From NCBI GenBank assembly GCA_036830905.1, contig DAISNS010000084.1, positions 1-8,844 of the forward strand: a stretch of DNA of 8,844 nucleotides. The letters run 5' to 3'. The translations under genes were made by a program, and so were the position numbers. Source of the DNA: Thermocaproicibacter sp002397355. GTDB taxonomy: Bacteria; Bacillota; Clostridia; Oscillospirales; Acutalibacteraceae. The notes below the pieces were generated by a model. That model did not search any database. It was not told the DNA's origin and saw only the letters and a list, made by a program, of their open reading frames with translations. Below, piece after piece: positions 1-5,892 of the stretch. The stretch's first letter is position 1. Every line of letters begins with the position of its first letter.

Positions 1-68
1 ATCGTGGAACTCCGTTTGAAAAAGGCGTGTCTGAATGTCCGATGAACCTTGTCCTCGGCCAAGACTGA
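1..68 (+). CDS. C-terminal end of an unidentified gene (partial)
   Basis: The reading frame that starts at base 3 is open from the left edge to a TGA at 66-68 and encodes 21 residues ending in CPMNLVLGQD. The other two plus frames stop earlier, at 17-19 and at 43-45. A terminator-like GC-rich element with a T run follows at 104-124, which fits the end of a gene. The tail is too short to assign a family, and I do not recognise it. Chance openness over 68 bases is quite possible, so this is a tentative call. Confidence 0.3.
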   Translation, partial: RGTPFEKGVSECPMNLVLGQD

Positions 69-103
69 AGCCGCATGCGGGGGACTTCCTTCGGACGGGC
101 GAT

Positions 104-124
104 GCCGCCGGCGGCGCGGTTTTT
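104..124 (+). terminator. Possible Rho-independent terminator of the upstream gene
   Basis: A very GC-rich stretch with self-complementarity (CCGC at 105-108 pairing with GCGG at 116-119, and a 12-base perfect palindrome at 104-115) is followed directly by five T residues at 120-124. It lies 36 bases after the stop of the presumed upstream gene. The best stem I can draw without disallowed loops is short, so this is weaker than the other two main terminators in the window. Confidence 0.3.
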
Positions 125-142
125 GAATATCTGCGAATATTC
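125..142. repeat. Short dyad/direct repeat GAATAT-N6-ATATTC
   Basis: GAATAT at 125-130 and ATATTC at 137-142 form a perfect 6-bp inverted repeat around a 6-base spacer. GAATAT also recurs directly at 135-140, exactly 10 bp (one helical turn) after the first copy, and a related GGATAT lies at 149-154. It sits about 50 bp upstream of the -35 box of the lacI-type gene, where an activator site would be expected. No regulator can be named. It may be chance in a locally AT-rich patch. Confidence 0.3.
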
Positions 143-190
143 TGATTCGGATATGCCGCCTTTACAGAGCCGAACTCCAGGAAGCGGCGC

Positions 191-219
191 TTGACTTTTT
201 CCAGATAAAGGTTTATTCT
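191..219 (+). promoter_or_regulatory. Sigma-A type promoter of the uronate operon
   Basis: TTGACT at 191-196 matches five of six bases of the -35 consensus. After a 17-bp spacer, TATTCT at 214-219 matches four of six bases of the -10 consensus. The predicted start of transcription is near 226, inside the palindromic operator. No other convincing promoter is seen between here and the uxaC stop, so this is probably the main promoter for all five genes. Confidence 0.65.
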
Positions 220-224
220 TGCTT

Positions 225-240
225 AGGTAACCGATTACCT
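225..240. promoter_or_regulatory. LacI-family operator (autoregulatory)
   Basis: AGGTAA and TTACCT form a perfect inverted repeat around the four bases CCGA, giving a 16-bp site whose symmetry axis falls exactly on a CpG step. Read on the minus strand, the core is AATCGGTT, which fits the AANCGNTT-like core seen at many LacI/GalR-family operators. The site begins five bases after the -10 box and overlaps the predicted transcription start, a position suited to repression. The first gene downstream encodes a LacI-family protein with the hinge-helix leucine that intercalates at the central CpG. I found no second copy in the window. Confidence 0.75.
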
Positions 241-289
241 GACCTGCATATTTTGTGGATTCCGGCCGAAGGAACGCGTCGGATGAACC

Positions 290-294
290 GGAGG
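290..294 (+). promoter_or_regulatory. Ribosome binding site deciding the lacI-type gene start
   Basis: GGAGG lies six bases before the ATG at 301. Earlier in-frame starts (TTG at 253, ATG at 283) lack a comparable site. They would also add residues before the HTH, which in this family begins almost at the N-terminus. Confidence 0.7.
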
Positions 295-300
295 CACCGT

Positions 301-1341
301 ATGGCGACGATCTACGATATTGCAAAAAAACTGAATCTTTCCTCAGCCACGGTTTCCCGGGTTTTAAACGGCGTGGACCATCCGGTGAGCGAGAAAACCA
401 GGAACCGCATCCTGGAAGCTGCGCGCGAGATGGATTACCGCCCGAATATCATCGCGAAAAGCCTGACGAACGGCAAGACGCAGACCATTGCCATCCTGCT
501 GCCCAGCATCACCAACGATTTTTACACGCAGCTTGTCGACATCATCGAGAACGACATCGGCAGGGCGGGGTACAGCGTGTTCCTGTGCAATACGCACCGG
601 GAGGTCGAACGGGAGACGGATTTCGTCAGGACGCTGCTTCAGCGCCGCGTCGACGGCGTCGTTTTCTGCCCGACGCGCAGAAAGACGGAAGACAACGCGA
701 GAAATCTGCAAAACATCGGGCAGCTTGTGAAAAACAGGATTCCCGTGGTGGCGATCGGAAGCCATTTCGACGGGATCAGCCGGGTCTATGTCGACACGTT
801 CGAGGGTGCGCGGATGGCGACGGAGTACCTGATCTCGCTCGGGCACCGCGCCGTCGGATTTATCGACGGCCTGTCCGCCGGGACCAGCCGCAGGCGCTAC
901 CGCGGCTATGCCGCCGCGCTGAAAAGCCATGGGATCCCGCTGCGGCGGGATCTGGTCCGGCGCGGCGGCCTGACGTATGAAAGCGGGTTCGCGTGCGCGC
1001 GGGAACTGCTCGAAACGGCGCGCCCCACCGCGATCCTGGCGGTGAACAACGCGATGGCGGTCGGCGCGCTGAACGCGGCGCGCAGCCGCGGCATTTCGGT
1101 TCCGGAGGGGCTTTCGATCGTCGGTTTCGACGACAGCCCGGTGTCGAAGCTCGTTTCCCCGCAGCTTACGGTCGTGCGGCAGCCGCTGGAAGCGATCGGC
1201 GAGCAGATGAAGCGGATGCTCACGGCTTTGCTGAAGGGGCCGGCGGAGCCGGAAGCCGTGCGGCTGATGCCGGAACTGGTCCGCCGCGAGTCCTGCGCGC
1301 CGCCCCGGGAAGGCGTTTTCAGCGAAGAAGCAGATCACTGA
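301..1341 (+). CDS. LacI/GalR-family transcriptional repressor of the uronate operon
   Basis: The product is a 346-residue sugar-responsive DNA-binding repressor, of normal length for the family. The N-terminal HTH covers about residues 3-24 (YDIAKKLNLSSATVSRVLNG). The hinge helix at 47-55 (RPNIIAKSL) carries the leucine that family members insert at the operator's central CpG. A periplasmic-binding-protein-like effector domain follows from about 62 to 335, with family landmarks ILLPSITNDFY, RRVDGVVF, YLISLGHRAVGFI and LSIVGFDDSP (271-280). The ATG at 301 is preferred because of its GGAGG site. The gene leads the operon, is followed by the next gene after 40 bases with no visible promoter, and has a matching palindrome over its own promoter, so autoregulation is inferred. 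The effector is probably a hexuronate or an intermediate made from one, judged from the co-transcribed uronate isomerase. It could be called KdgR/UxuR-like in role, but the sequence does not prove the ligand. Confidence 0.93.
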   Translation: MATIYDIAKKLNLSSATVSRVLNGVDHPVSEKTRNRILEAAREMDYRPNIIAKSLTNGKTQTIAILLPSITNDFYTQLVDIIENDIGRAGYSVFLCNTHREVERETDFVRTLLQRRVDGVVFCPTRRKTEDNARNLQNIGQLVKNRIPVVAIGSHFDGISRVYVDTFEGARMATEYLISLGHRAVGFIDGLSAGTSRRRYRGYAAALKSHGIPLRRDLVRRGGLTYESGFACARELLETARPTAILAVNNAMAVGALNAARSRGISVPEGLSIVGFDDSPVSKLVSPQLTVVRQPLEAIGEQMKRMLTALLKGPAEPEAVRLMPELVRRESCAPPREGVFSEEADH

Positions 1342-1381
1342 GCGGGAATCGACCCAGCTCAGAAAGAAAGGATGATTTGTC

Positions 1382-2161
1382 ATGTCAAAACTCGGTTTGG
1401 CAGCCCAGCTTTACACGCTCCGCGAACAGATGCAGACGCCGGAGGGGATCCGGGAAGGCCTTCGCCGTGTCAGCGAGATCGGCTACACTTCCGTGCAGGT
1501 TTCCGCAATCGGAAAGATCGAACCGGAACGCCTCGCTGACTACTGCAGGCAGTACGGGCTCACCGTGTGCGCGACGCATACGCCCTTCGACGAAGTCCTC
1601 AACGACACGGAAGCCGTCGCGAAGCGCCACAAGATCATCGGCTGCCCGCTGGTCGGGTATGGCTACGGGGGCCCCTACATCGACGAACCGACCGTCTCCA
1701 GTTACGGAAAGCTTGTGGAAAAGCTCAATGAAGCGGGCAGAAAGCTGAAGGCTTACGGCCTGCGGTTCGCGTACCACAACCACAACACGGAATTCCGCCG
1801 GCTGGACAACGGGATGACCGGGTACGACTTTCTGATCCGCGAAACGGATCCGGAGCTGGTCGGTTTTATCCTCGACACCTACTGGATTCAGGCGGGCGGC
1901 GCAAGCCCCGTGGAGTACATCAGGCGTTTGAAGGGACGCATCGAAGTGATCCATTTCAAGGATATGGCGGTCGACGACAAGCACCGCCCCCAGATCGCCG
2001 AGATCGGCGGCGGCAACCTGAACTGGCACGACATCATCGCGGCCTGTGAGGAAACGGGCGTGAAAACGGCCGCTATCGAGCAGGATGTCTGCCCGCGCGA
2101 TCCGTTCGACTGCCTGCGCTCCAGTTACAATTACCTGCACGGCCAGTTCGGCCTGAAATGA
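1382..2161 (+). CDS. Sugar phosphate isomerase/epimerase-like TIM barrel (AP endonuclease 2 superfamily), short paralogue
   Basis: This 259-residue cytoplasmic protein has the xylose-isomerase-like (alpha/beta)8 pattern. Signatures in order are LAAQLYTLRE (6-15), YHNHNTEF (131-138), LDTYWIQAGG (164-173), RIEVIHFKDM (186-195), EIGGGNLNW (207-215) and IEQD (232-235). Likely divalent-metal ligands, by analogy with tagatose-epimerase-type barrels, are E137 (or H134), D165, H191 and E233. Members with the YHNHxxEF and HFKDM motifs usually act on sugars, polyols or keto-glycosides, and the exact reaction cannot be read from sequence. The start has AAGGA at 1368-1372, nine bases upstream. The gene lies between the repressor and a second, clearly diverged TIM barrel and shares the operon with a Gfo/Idh oxidoreductase and UxaC. 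Plausible roles are epimerisation of a ketouronate or hydration/elimination on a 3-keto sugar. No phosphate-specific motif is evident, so the family name should not be taken literally. Confidence 0.88.
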   Translation: MSKLGLAAQLYTLREQMQTPEGIREGLRRVSEIGYTSVQVSAIGKIEPERLADYCRQYGLTVCATHTPFDEVLNDTEAVAKRHKIIGCPLVGYGYGGPYIDEPTVSSYGKLVEKLNEAGRKLKAYGLRFAYHNHNTEFRRLDNGMTGYDFLIRETDPELVGFILDTYWIQAGGASPVEYIRRLKGRIEVIHFKDMAVDDKHRPQIAEIGGGNLNWHDIIAACEETGVKTAAIEQDVCPRDPFDCLRSSYNYLHGQFGLK

Positions 2162-2164
2162 CGG

Positions 2165-2184
2165 TCCGCCGGCCCGCCGGCGGG
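2165..2184 (+). other. GC-only intercistronic mRNA hairpin between the two TIM-barrel genes
   Basis: CCGCCGG at 2166-2172 pairs perfectly with CCGGCGG at 2177-2183 across a four-base loop, and T2165-G2184 can add a wobble pair. The stem begins four bases after the upstream stop codon and ends immediately before the AAAGGA ribosome binding site of the next gene. No T run follows, so it is not a terminator. It could protect the upstream mRNA end or tune translation of the second barrel, which is inference. Confidence 0.55.
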
Positions 2185-2190
2185 AAAGGA
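2185..2190 (+). promoter_or_regulatory. Ribosome binding site deciding the second TIM-barrel start
   Basis: AAAGGA lies nine bases before the ATG at 2200. The alternative in-frame ATG at 2158 overlaps the previous stop codon, has no good site of its own and would add 14 residues (MTVRRPAGG...) encoded largely by the hairpin. The 2200 start gives MSQFVLSGFGDE, a natural first beta strand for this fold. Confidence 0.65.
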
Positions 2191-2199
2191 TGTTATCGG

Positions 2200-3099
2200 A
2201 TGAGCCAATTTGTATTGAGCGGCTTCGGGGACGAGATCGCGGAGGACCTTTCCACGCAGCTTTCCGTGATGGCGGAGAACCATATCCACTGCCTCGAGAT
2301 CCGCTCCGTGAATGGAAAACCGATCGTGGAGCATACTCCGGCGGAAGCAAAAAAAATCAAAGAACAGCTCGACGCGGCGGGGTTTCGGGTTTCGTCCCTC
2401 GGCTCGCCCATCGGGAAAATCGGGATCCGGGACGATTTCCGGAAACACCTGGAACTGTTCCGCCGTGCGCTGGAGATCGCAAAGATCCTGGACGCGCCTT
2501 TTTTCCGCCTGTTCAGCTTTTACATCCCGGAGGGGGAGAAGCCGGAGAAATACCGCGGCGAAGTGATGGAGCGGATGGACCGTCTCTGCGCCGAAGCGAA
2601 GGGCTTCGGCGTCCGCCTTCTCCACGAGAACGAGCTCGGCATCTACGGCGATACTCCGGAACGCTGCCTCGACCTGATGGAGACGCTCGGCTACGACCGC
2701 ATCGGCGCCGTGTTCGACCCCGCGAACTTCATCAACCTGAAGCAGCGTGTGGAGATTTACCCCTACGCCTGGCATCTGCTGAAAAAGTACGTCGATTACA
2801 TGCACATCAAGGACGCCGTCCACGTCAGCGATCCGCTGCACAACCACCACGAGATCCGTCCGGCGGGCTACGGGGACGGCCGGATCGCCGACATCCTGCG
2901 CGAGCTGGAAGAATCCGGCTACCGGGGTTTCCTTTCCGTCGAGCCGCATCTCGGGAGCTTCTCCGGCTTTGAAAAGCTCGAACGCCGGATCGTGGACGAA
3001 ACCATGCCGAAAGGCGGCCCCAAAACCTTTACGGTGGCGGCGCGCGCCCTTCAGGACCTGATCGCTCAGGTCGAGAAAGGAAAGAGTGAGAAGCAATGA
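2200..3099 (+). CDS. Sugar isomerase/epimerase-like TIM barrel (AP endonuclease 2 superfamily), long paralogue
   Basis: The 299-residue product is a xylose-isomerase-like TIM barrel with a complete canonical metal-binding set: E143 in LLHENE (140-145), D173 in VFDPANF (171-177), H202 in YMHIKD (200-205) and E248 in SVEPHL (246-251). This is the Glu-Asp-His-Glu arrangement of tagatose-3-epimerase and hydroxypyruvate-isomerase relatives. The N-terminus SGFGDEIAEDL and RSVNGKPI (35-42) are typical of family members annotated only as sugar phosphate isomerase/epimerase. A C-terminal tail after about residue 265 ends in a lysine-rich segment. It differs clearly from the upstream barrel in length and in every motif, so the two are not a recent duplication. 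Its stop overlaps the next start (ATGA at 3096-3099), implying translational coupling with the oxidoreductase and a shared pathway. The substrate is unknown; a keto-sugar or keto-uronate is inferred from UxaC in the operon. Confidence 0.9.
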   Translation: MSQFVLSGFGDEIAEDLSTQLSVMAENHIHCLEIRSVNGKPIVEHTPAEAKKIKEQLDAAGFRVSSLGSPIGKIGIRDDFRKHLELFRRALEIAKILDAPFFRLFSFYIPEGEKPEKYRGEVMERMDRLCAEAKGFGVRLLHENELGIYGDTPERCLDLMETLGYDRIGAVFDPANFINLKQRVEIYPYAWHLLKKYVDYMHIKDAVHVSDPLHNHHEIRPAGYGDGRIADILRELEESGYRGFLSVEPHLGSFSGFEKLERRIVDETMPKGGPKTFTVAARALQDLIAQVEKGKSEKQ

Positions 3100-4283
3100 A
3101 CAAAGTCAGGATGGGGATCGTCGGCATCGGCAATATGGGCAGCAGCCACAGCAAGAATATTGCGGCGGGGAAGATACCGGACATGACGCTCGCCGCCGTG
3201 TGCGACATCAACCCGGCTCGGCTGGAGTGGGCGAAAAAAGAGCTCCCCGAGGGCACGGCGAAATTTTCCGACGCCGAGACGATGATGAAGAGCGGGCTTG
3301 TCGACGCCGTCATCGTCGCTACGCCGCACTATCTGCATCCGCCGCTTGTGGAGATGGCCCTGGCGAATCACCTGCACGTCATCAGCGAAAAGCCGGCCGG
3401 CGTCTACACGAAGCAGGTCCGCGAGATGAACGAAGCCGCCGCGAAGAGCGACAAAATCTTCGCCGTCATGTTCAACCAGCGCACCAACTGCCTCTACCGC
3501 AAAATGAAGGAGATCGTCGGCAGCGGCGAGATGGGCGCCGTCAAGAGGACCAACTGGATCATCACCGACTGGTACCGCCCCCAGTGCTATTACGATTCCG
3601 GCAGCTGGCGCGCGACCTGGGCGGGCGAGGGCGGAGGCGTCCTGTTGAACCAGTGCCCGCACAATCTCGACCTGTGGCAGTGGATCTGCGGCATGCCGCA
3701 AAAGGTGCAGGCGTTCTGCCACAACGGGAAGTGGCACGATATCGAGGTGGAGGACGACGTGACCGCCTATGTGGAGTACCCCAACGGGGCGACGGGCGTT
3801 TTCATCACGACCACCGCGGACGCGCCCGGCACCAACCGCTTTGAGGTCACGCTGGAGGGCGGCAAGCTCGTGTGCGAAAACGGCAAGCTCCTGCGGTACC
3901 AGCTGAACGTGAACGAGCGCGAGTTCTGCAGAACCTGCAAGCAGGCGTTCGGGGCGCCGAAAGCAACCTGCACGGAGGTGCAGACGGATGGGAAATCGGA
4001 ACAGCATATCGGCGTGCTGAAAGCGTTCGCCGGCGCGATCCTGCGCGGCGAGCCGCTGATCGCCTCCGGGACCGAGGGCATCAATTCCCTGATGATCTCC
4101 AACGCGATGCACCTTTCCTCCTGGCTGGGAAAGCCCGTCACGCTGCCGATCGACGAAGACCTGTTCTGGTCGGAGCTGCAGAAACGGATCGCGACCTCCA
4201 AGCGCAAGAAAGAAGGAAAATCCGTTGTGGCCGATCTCCGGGGCTCTTTCCACGACGTGGGAAAAGGCGGAGAGAAAGCCTGA
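3096..4283 (+). CDS. Gfo/Idh/MocA-family NAD(P)-dependent oxidoreductase
   Basis: This 395-residue cytoplasmic dehydrogenase has an N-terminal Rossmann fold with GIVGIGNMGSSHS (7-19; glycines 10, 12, 15), VCDINPARLEWA (35-46) and VDAVIVATPHYLH (69-81). The family EKP motif is at 98-100, with the catalytic-site lysine K99. The C-terminal alpha/beta domain carries GGGVLLNQCPHNLD (179-192), whose H189 and D192 fit the usual catalytic pair. Position 185 is Asn where many relatives have Asp, as in one recognisable subgroup. The C-terminus has a cysteine-containing loop near 276-292 and a basic tail. Family members oxidise or reduce ring hydroxyls of inositols and sugars, including C3 oxidation of glycosides. 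The ATG overlaps the preceding stop (ATGA), and AAAGGA at 3076-3081 is a somewhat distant ribosome site, so coupling probably helps initiation. The exact substrate is not deducible; a uronate, ketouronate or uronide is suggested by the operon. Confidence 0.92.
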   Translation: MNKVRMGIVGIGNMGSSHSKNIAAGKIPDMTLAAVCDINPARLEWAKKELPEGTAKFSDAETMMKSGLVDAVIVATPHYLHPPLVEMALANHLHVISEKPAGVYTKQVREMNEAAAKSDKIFAVMFNQRTNCLYRKMKEIVGSGEMGAVKRTNWIITDWYRPQCYYDSGSWRATWAGEGGGVLLNQCPHNLDLWQWICGMPQKVQAFCHNGKWHDIEVEDDVTAYVEYPNGATGVFITTTADAPGTNRFEVTLEGGKLVCENGKLLRYQLNVNEREFCRTCKQAFGAPKATCTEVQTDGKSEQHIGVLKAFAGAILRGEPLIASGTEGINSLMISNAMHLSSWLGKPVTLPIDEDLFWSELQKRIATSKRKKEGKSVVADLRGSFHDVGKGGEKA

Positions 4284-4316
4284 ACGTGCGGAAATCCCGC
4301 AATTGAAACGGAAATC

Positions 4317-4322
4317 GAGGGG
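4317..4322 (+). promoter_or_regulatory. Ribosome binding site deciding the uxaC start
   Basis: GAGGGG lies seven bases before the ATG at 4330. The frame is open 35 codons further upstream, to 4225, but that part lies inside the oxidoreductase gene and reads as low-complexity basic sequence. The 4330 start gives the usual UxaC N-terminus. Confidence 0.75.
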
Positions 4323-4329
4323 TGTTGTA

Positions 4330-5739
4330 ATGAAAGAGTTTTTATCGGAGGATTTCCTGCTCGGCAATGAAACGGCAAAGGAACTTTATTTCGGCGTGGC
4401 GCGGAAACTGCCGATCGTCGACTGGCACTGCCATATCCCGCCGAAGGACATCGCGGAGAACAGGCAGTTTGACAACATCGCCCAGATCTGGCTGGAAGGC
4501 GACCACTACAAATGGCGCGCCATGCGGCAGAACGGGGTCGACGAAAAATATGTTACCGGCGGCGCGCCGGCCCGCGAAAAGTACGACGCGTGGGCTTCGA
4601 CCGTCCCGCTCTGCATCGGGAATCCGCTTTATCACTGGACGCATCTGGAGCTTGCCCGCGGGTTCGGCATCACGGAGACGTTCGGCGAAAAAACGGCCGA
4701 TGAAATCTGGGAAAAGACGAACCGCGTGATTGCTTCGCCGGATTTCCGGGCGAAGCGGATCATTGAAAAATTCAACGTCGAGGTCATTTTCACGACGGAC
4801 GACCCGGCGGACAGCCTGGAGTACCACAGGCAGCTCCGGCAGGATGCGGGTTTCAAGACCAGGGTTTATCCGGCTTTCCGGCCGGACGCGTCGATCCACA
4901 TCGGGGCGCCGGGCTTCGCCGCTTACATGGAGCGGCTCGGCAAGGCCGCCGGGGTTCGCGTGGAGCGGTTCGACGACCTGAAGCAGGCGCTGTGCAGCCG
5001 GATGGATTTCTTCGCAAAGCTGGGCTGCCGGACTTCCGACCAGTCGCTGGAAAAAGTCCCGTTTCGGCCGGAAAAACCGGAAAAAGTGGATGAGATCTTC
5101 CGGAATGCAATCCAGGGCATCCGCCCGTCGCCGGAGCAGGAAGAGGCATACCAGACCGCACTGATGCAGTTCCTTGCGGAAGAGTACTGCGCGCACGGCT
5201 GGGCGATGGAGCTGCATATCGGCGCGATGCGGAACTGCAACACGAGGATGTTCCGCGCGGCCGGACCGGACACGGGTTTCGACGCGATGGGCGACGGAAA
5301 TTTCGCGGAGAAGCTTTCCCGGCTTCTCGATTCCGCGGCCGTCCGGGGCAAGCTTCCGAGAACGGTCCTGTTTTCGGTCAACCCGAAAGACACGATGGTC
5401 CTGGCGGCTCTCGCGGGGAGCTTTGCGGAGGAAACGGCCGGAAAAGTCCAGCCGGGCCCGGCCTGGTGGTTCAACGACACCCGCGACGGAATGGAAGCGC
5501 AGATGAAGGCCTTTGCGAATCTCGGCGTTTTTGCCGGATTCATCGGAATGGCGACGGATTCCAGAAGCCTCCTTTCCTACCCGCGCCATGAATATTTCCG
5601 CCGCATCCTGTGCAATCTGATCGGCACGTGGGTGGAGAACGGCGAATATCCCCGGGACATGGACGCCCTGCGCGGGATCGTGGAGCGCGTTTGCTATGGG
5701 AACGCAATGCGGTATTTCGATTTGGAAAATGAAAGATAG
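4330..5739 (+). CDS. uxaC: Uronate isomerase (glucuronate/galacturonate isomerase, EC 5.3.1.12)
   Basis: UxaC interconverts D-glucuronate with D-fructuronate and D-galacturonate with D-tagaturonate, the first cytoplasmic step of hexuronate catabolism. The 469-residue length is standard. Landmarks of this amidohydrolase-superfamily TIM barrel are all present: VDWHCHIPPKDIAENRQF (30-47) with metal-site H33 and H35, FTTDDP (154-159), AMELHIGAMRNCNTRMF (292-308), SVNPKDT (349-355), WWFNDTRDGM (379-388), GMATDSRSLLSYPRHEYFRRIL (406-427) with D410 and R412, and the C-terminal NGEYPRDMDALRGIVERVCYGNAMRYF region. No key residue appears lost. It is the last operon gene, 46 bases after the oxidoreductase, and is followed by a strong terminator. 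Its normal partners for ketouronate reduction and dehydration (UxaB/UxaA, UxuB/UxuA) are not in the window. Either they lie elsewhere or the upstream oxidoreductase and TIM barrels take part of the route. The family identity is secure. Confidence 0.97.
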   Translation: MKEFLSEDFLLGNETAKELYFGVARKLPIVDWHCHIPPKDIAENRQFDNIAQIWLEGDHYKWRAMRQNGVDEKYVTGGAPAREKYDAWASTVPLCIGNPLYHWTHLELARGFGITETFGEKTADEIWEKTNRVIASPDFRAKRIIEKFNVEVIFTTDDPADSLEYHRQLRQDAGFKTRVYPAFRPDASIHIGAPGFAAYMERLGKAAGVRVERFDDLKQALCSRMDFFAKLGCRTSDQSLEKVPFRPEKPEKVDEIFRNAIQGIRPSPEQEEAYQTALMQFLAEEYCAHGWAMELHIGAMRNCNTRMFRAAGPDTGFDAMGDGNFAEKLSRLLDSAAVRGKLPRTVLFSVNPKDTMVLAALAGSFAEETAGKVQPGPAWWFNDTRDGMEAQMKAFANLGVFAGFIGMATDSRSLLSYPRHEYFRRILCNLIGTWVENGEYPRDMDALRGIVERVCYGNAMRYFDLENER

Positions 5740-5779
5740 AAGCGAAAAGAGAAGACCGCGGAAATAAAAGAAAAATCAT

Positions 5780-5846
5780 AAAAAAGGCGGCCCGTCCGCG
5801 GGAATGCGCTGCGCGTTTGCAGCGGGACCCGGCCGGCCGCTTTTTT
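5780..5846 (+). terminator. Composite Rho-independent terminator of the uronate operon
   Basis: The outer stem GCGGCC (5787-5792) pairs with GGCCGC (5835-5840), which is followed by six T (5841-5846). A-rich bases on the 5' side (5780-5785) can pair with the T run. Inside, GTCC (5794-5797) pairs with GGAC (5825-5828), and CGCTGC (5807-5812) pairs with GCAGCG (5819-5824) around the loop GCGTTT. It begins 40 bases after the uxaC stop. The flanking A and T runs could let it work on both strands, although no minus-strand gene ends here. Confidence 0.8.
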
Positions 5847-5892
5847 GGCCTGAAAAAAATAGCTCTCACTTGTTTATTTTTTGACAATTCTG

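Noticed and set aside
364..1383. Long open frame on the minus strand opposite the LacI-family gene (339 codons)
   Set aside because: It is an antisense shadow of a GC-rich gene, with Arg/Ala/Pro-rich composition and no family motifs, while the plus frame has full LacI signatures.
993..1748. Plus-strand open frame bridging the repressor and first TIM-barrel genes (251 codons)
   Set aside because: It is out of frame with two well-supported genes and has the low-complexity Arg/Ala/Gly composition of a frame shadow, so it is not a frameshifted or fused gene.
2158..2199. Earlier ATG (ATGA overlap) as the start of the second TIM barrel
   Set aside because: It would add 14 unusual residues encoded by the GC hairpin. 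The ATG at 2200 has a good ribosome site and gives the natural first strand.
3066..4367. 433-codon minus-strand open frame opposite the oxidoreductase
   Set aside because: It covers the Gfo/Idh gene, whose motifs are unmistakable. The antisense frame has no recognisable domain or convincing ribosome site.
4342..5589. 415-codon minus-strand open frame opposite uxaC
   Set aside because: It is a shadow of uxaC caused by high third-position GC. The composition is arginine-rich and lacks motifs.
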